A stretch of 64,000 nucleotides of DNA from JASSUD01 sp031963005 (GTDB lineage Bacteria > Pseudomonadota > Gammaproteobacteria > Burkholderiales > Burkholderiaceae), in NCBI GenBank assembly GCA_031963005.1, contig JASSUL010000003.1, forward strand, positions 1 to 64,000. The letters run 5' to 3'. A program made the translations under genes and the position numbers. The notes under the pieces are model-generated. The model ran no database searches. It saw only the letters and a list, made by a program, of their open reading frames with translations, and was not told where the DNA came from. Of the stretch, positions 62,551 through 64,000 are shown piece by piece; position 1 is the first letter of the stretch; each line of letters starts with the position of its first letter.

Positions 62551-63234
62551 ATGATGAGTGAAAGCGCCCCCCTTACCCTTAACCGCCCCACCCTCCCTGT
62601 CAAAGGGAAAAATCATGCATTCGATATAGCACGGGTCTTCTGCATCGGCCGCAACTATTCAAAAAATCCCAGCGCCGAGGTGAAAAACGAGCAAAACGTC
62701 GTGCTATTTATGAAAGATCCTTTCATGATTTCATCTGCAGACGGCGAGCTCTTGTATCCAAACGGAACCCACAAACTACGCCATGAAATCGAATTGGTCG
62801 TTGCTATAGGAAAAGGGGGTAAAGATATTGCTACAGAAGCCTCAGAATCCCATATCTTGGGGTATGCAGCGGGAATCGACTTTACGAAATACGATGTGCA
62901 AGAACATGCAAAACAGGCAGGCTATCCCTGGGACCTGTGTAAATCATTCCCAGGATGCGCACCTTGTACCTCAATTATCCCAAAAGAAAAATTTAAGCCG
63001 TCCCACAACAGAATTTGGCTCACCCGCAATGGCGAGGAAGTCCAAGACGGCCATCTAGGCCAAATGATTTGGACCATTCCAGAAATCATTTCCATGATAT
63101 CCCGACACTTCACCCTACTGCCTGGCGATCTTATTTTCACAGGCACGCCCATAGGCGCTGGAATGACTGAGCCAGGTGATTATCTGGTGGGAGGGATAGA
63201 TGGTTTGGTGGAATTTAATTTGATGATTAAATAA
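62551..63234 (+). CDS. Fumarylacetoacetate hydrolase family protein
   Basis: FAH-fold enzymes cleave or decarboxylate acylpyruvates and related compounds using Mg or Mn. The 227-residue size is of the small FahA-like type. The start VFCIGRNYSKN, metal ligands in RHEIELVVAIG and YAAGIDFTKYDVQ, and the region YPWDLCKSFPGCAP and LLPGDLIFTGTPIGAG are all present. A tandem ATG pair marks the start. The stop is three bases from an IS3 stub. Likely a fumarylpyruvate or acylpyruvate hydrolase, or oxaloacetate decarboxylase. Confidence 0.9.
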   Translation: MMSESAPLTLNRPTLPVKGKNHAFDIARVFCIGRNYSKNPSAEVKNEQNVVLFMKDPFMISSADGELLYPNGTHKLRHEIELVVAIGKGGKDIATEASESHILGYAAGIDFTKYDVQEHAKQAGYPWDLCKSFPGCAPCTSIIPKEKFKPSHNRIWLTRNGEEVQDGHLGQMIWTIPEIISMISRHFTLLPGDLIFTGTPIGAGMTEPGDYLVGGIDGLVEFNLMIK

Positions 63235-63236
63235 GC

Positions 63237-63308
63237 TCAGCAGGGTAATCCCCCGGTTTGCCTTAGCGCAAACGCAATTTGTTCTTCCGTATATCTGGAT
63301 TTCTTCAC
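63237..63308 (-). pseudogene. IS3-family OrfA stub (23 codons)
   Basis: A GTG start with a perfect AGGAGG site opens the frame MKKSRYTEEQIAFALRQ, the canonical N-terminus of IS3-family OrfA transposase, and stops six codons later. The rest of the insertion sequence is missing; the break falls at the 3' end of the FAH-family gene. Confidence 0.8.
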
Positions 63309-63387
63309 GGCACAACCTCCTTATAAGTATGAAAATCGTGCCAAATTTTTCCAGTTTTGGATGGGCCAGTTTTTTGAGTCAGGGTCA
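63237..63387 (-). mobile_element. Left end of a truncated IS3-family element
   Basis: Reading leftwards from 63387, TGACCCTGACTCAAAAAACT is the terminal repeat, followed by the leader, AGGAGG and the OrfA start. The element ends at about 63237 with no OrfB and no right end. The same terminal sequence makes up the mini-element at 294-374. Confidence 0.75.
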
Positions 63388-63617
63388 AATTTTTCGTATA
63401 TGCATCTATTTTTTCTGCAAAGAGCTAGGCAAAAAATCTACGGAAACTACACTGTAAGCACTATATAGATTGTATGCCCATAGTTTCAAAAGCTTGGTGA
63501 TGATAATTAAAAGTATGCCCCCAATAAAGAGCATTTTGAATTAAGAACTGCAGGATAATTTTCTTTTTAAGCGAATAAAATAACTGATGAAGGTATTTTA
63601 ATTTTTTGGAGAAAAAA

Positions 63618-64000
63618 ATGAAACCATCAGAAAGTAAATTACCAGGCTATAATCTGATAACCAATCTAAAAAGTGAAAATCTTAAAAAAATTTCACAGCA
63701 GTCAAGAAAAATAGGGAAGAAAAAAATATCTGGAAATTTTCAGTTGTTAGCAAACACAGGGAAAATACAACTCATTAAAATAGAAAGTAACTATAAGCAC
63801 CGCAGTTCTGGTATTTCAAAAATTGCAAGGACTGAAAGAACTGCAAGGATTGAAAGTACTGCAAAGGCTGAAGAAATTATTAACAAGTCTTCGGAGGATA
63901 AGTATATTAAAGACTATGCTTCTTTCCTAAAAATTGAACCAAATACATTACTAAAGATGCTTATTTCTCCAAAAAATATAGATAATGATCATGATGATGC
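63618..64000 (+). CDS. Partial AT-rich protein, cut by right window edge
   Basis: A start at 63618 with a TTTGGAG site opens a frame with no stop to the window end (127 codons). It begins MKPSESKLPGYNLITNLKSE, is rich in Lys, Ser and Ile, and has a short repeat (KIARTERTARIESTAKAEEI). Composition matches the AT-rich F-box genes rather than the housekeeping genes, so it may be another effector-like gene. Family unknown. The 230 bases before it hold only the promoter region. Confidence 0.6.
   Translation, partial: MKPSESKLPGYNLITNLKSENLKKISQQSRKIGKKKISGNFQLLANTGKIQLIKIESNYKHRSSGISKIARTERTARIESTAKAEEIINKSSEDKYIKDYASFLKIEPNTLLKMLISPKNIDNDHDD

Overview
The window looks like part of the chromosome of a reduced, host-associated Burkholderiaceae bacterium, most like the endofungal Mycoavidus/Glomeribacter group. 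That placement is inference. It rests on Burkholderia-type gene content and order (argS-SPOR protein-dsbA; zapD next to yacG; methionine synthase split into two genes; beta-proteobacterial rpoH and ftsY) combined with eukaryote-like F-box and ankyrin proteins, many decayed genes and abundant short inverted-repeat elements. No rRNA, tRNA or CRISPR array was recognised.

Layout: 1-2.6 kb, a partial gene, a coiled-coil gene ending in a mini-IS3 element, and rpoH with a perfect CIRCE operator. 2.6-13.2 kb, housekeeping and envelope genes (lipid A deacylase PagL-like, LysE/ArgO exporter, ftsY, EmrB-type exporter, phytanoyl-CoA dioxygenase-like enzyme, peptide-binding protein, dsbA, SPOR protein, argS), with a probable sRNA at 6.74 kb. 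13.8-20.1 kb, a BioC-like methyltransferase, a class II amidotransferase, a HEAT-repeat protein, a second sRNA candidate and a large AT-rich F-box/ankyrin protein. 20.1-30.3 kb, prmC, a metallo-hydrolase, an exonuclease, folD, relics of toxin-antitoxin-like cassettes, a cation exporter, an H-NS protein and two tandem MFS paralogues. 30.7-36.5 kb, a ferredoxin-NADP reductase, a membrane/coiled-coil protein, an orphan response regulator, a holin-like gene and an F-box protein. 36.6-48.1 kb, the two metH genes separated by a toxin-antitoxin islet and a dead transposase, a ferritin-like protein, leuD, leuC, murB, zapD and yacG. 48.2-51.2 kb, an effector-like islet (F-box/ankyrin protein plus two Ser-rich proteins with duplicated upstream regions). 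51.2-64 kb, icd, small secreted proteins, a DUF192 protein, a second orphan regulator, an amino acid permease, parB without parA, a Nudix hydrolase, a helix-turn-helix regulator, an Rpn-family gene with two in-frame amber codons, an FAH-family hydrolase, an IS3 stub and an AT-rich gene cut by the window edge.

The recurrent theme is non-autonomous inverted-repeat elements. At least four types occur (called A, B, C and D here). Types A and B share IS5-like ends, and one B copy splits a ribbon-helix-helix gene whose frame is restored exactly when the element and one TTA target copy are removed. The other themes are host-facing candidates (three F-box proteins, two with ankyrin repeats) and probable regulatory RNAs: two short RNAs with CUCC-rich 5' segments and strong terminators share a CCATATC motif. 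All functions are read from sequence motifs; no searches were run.
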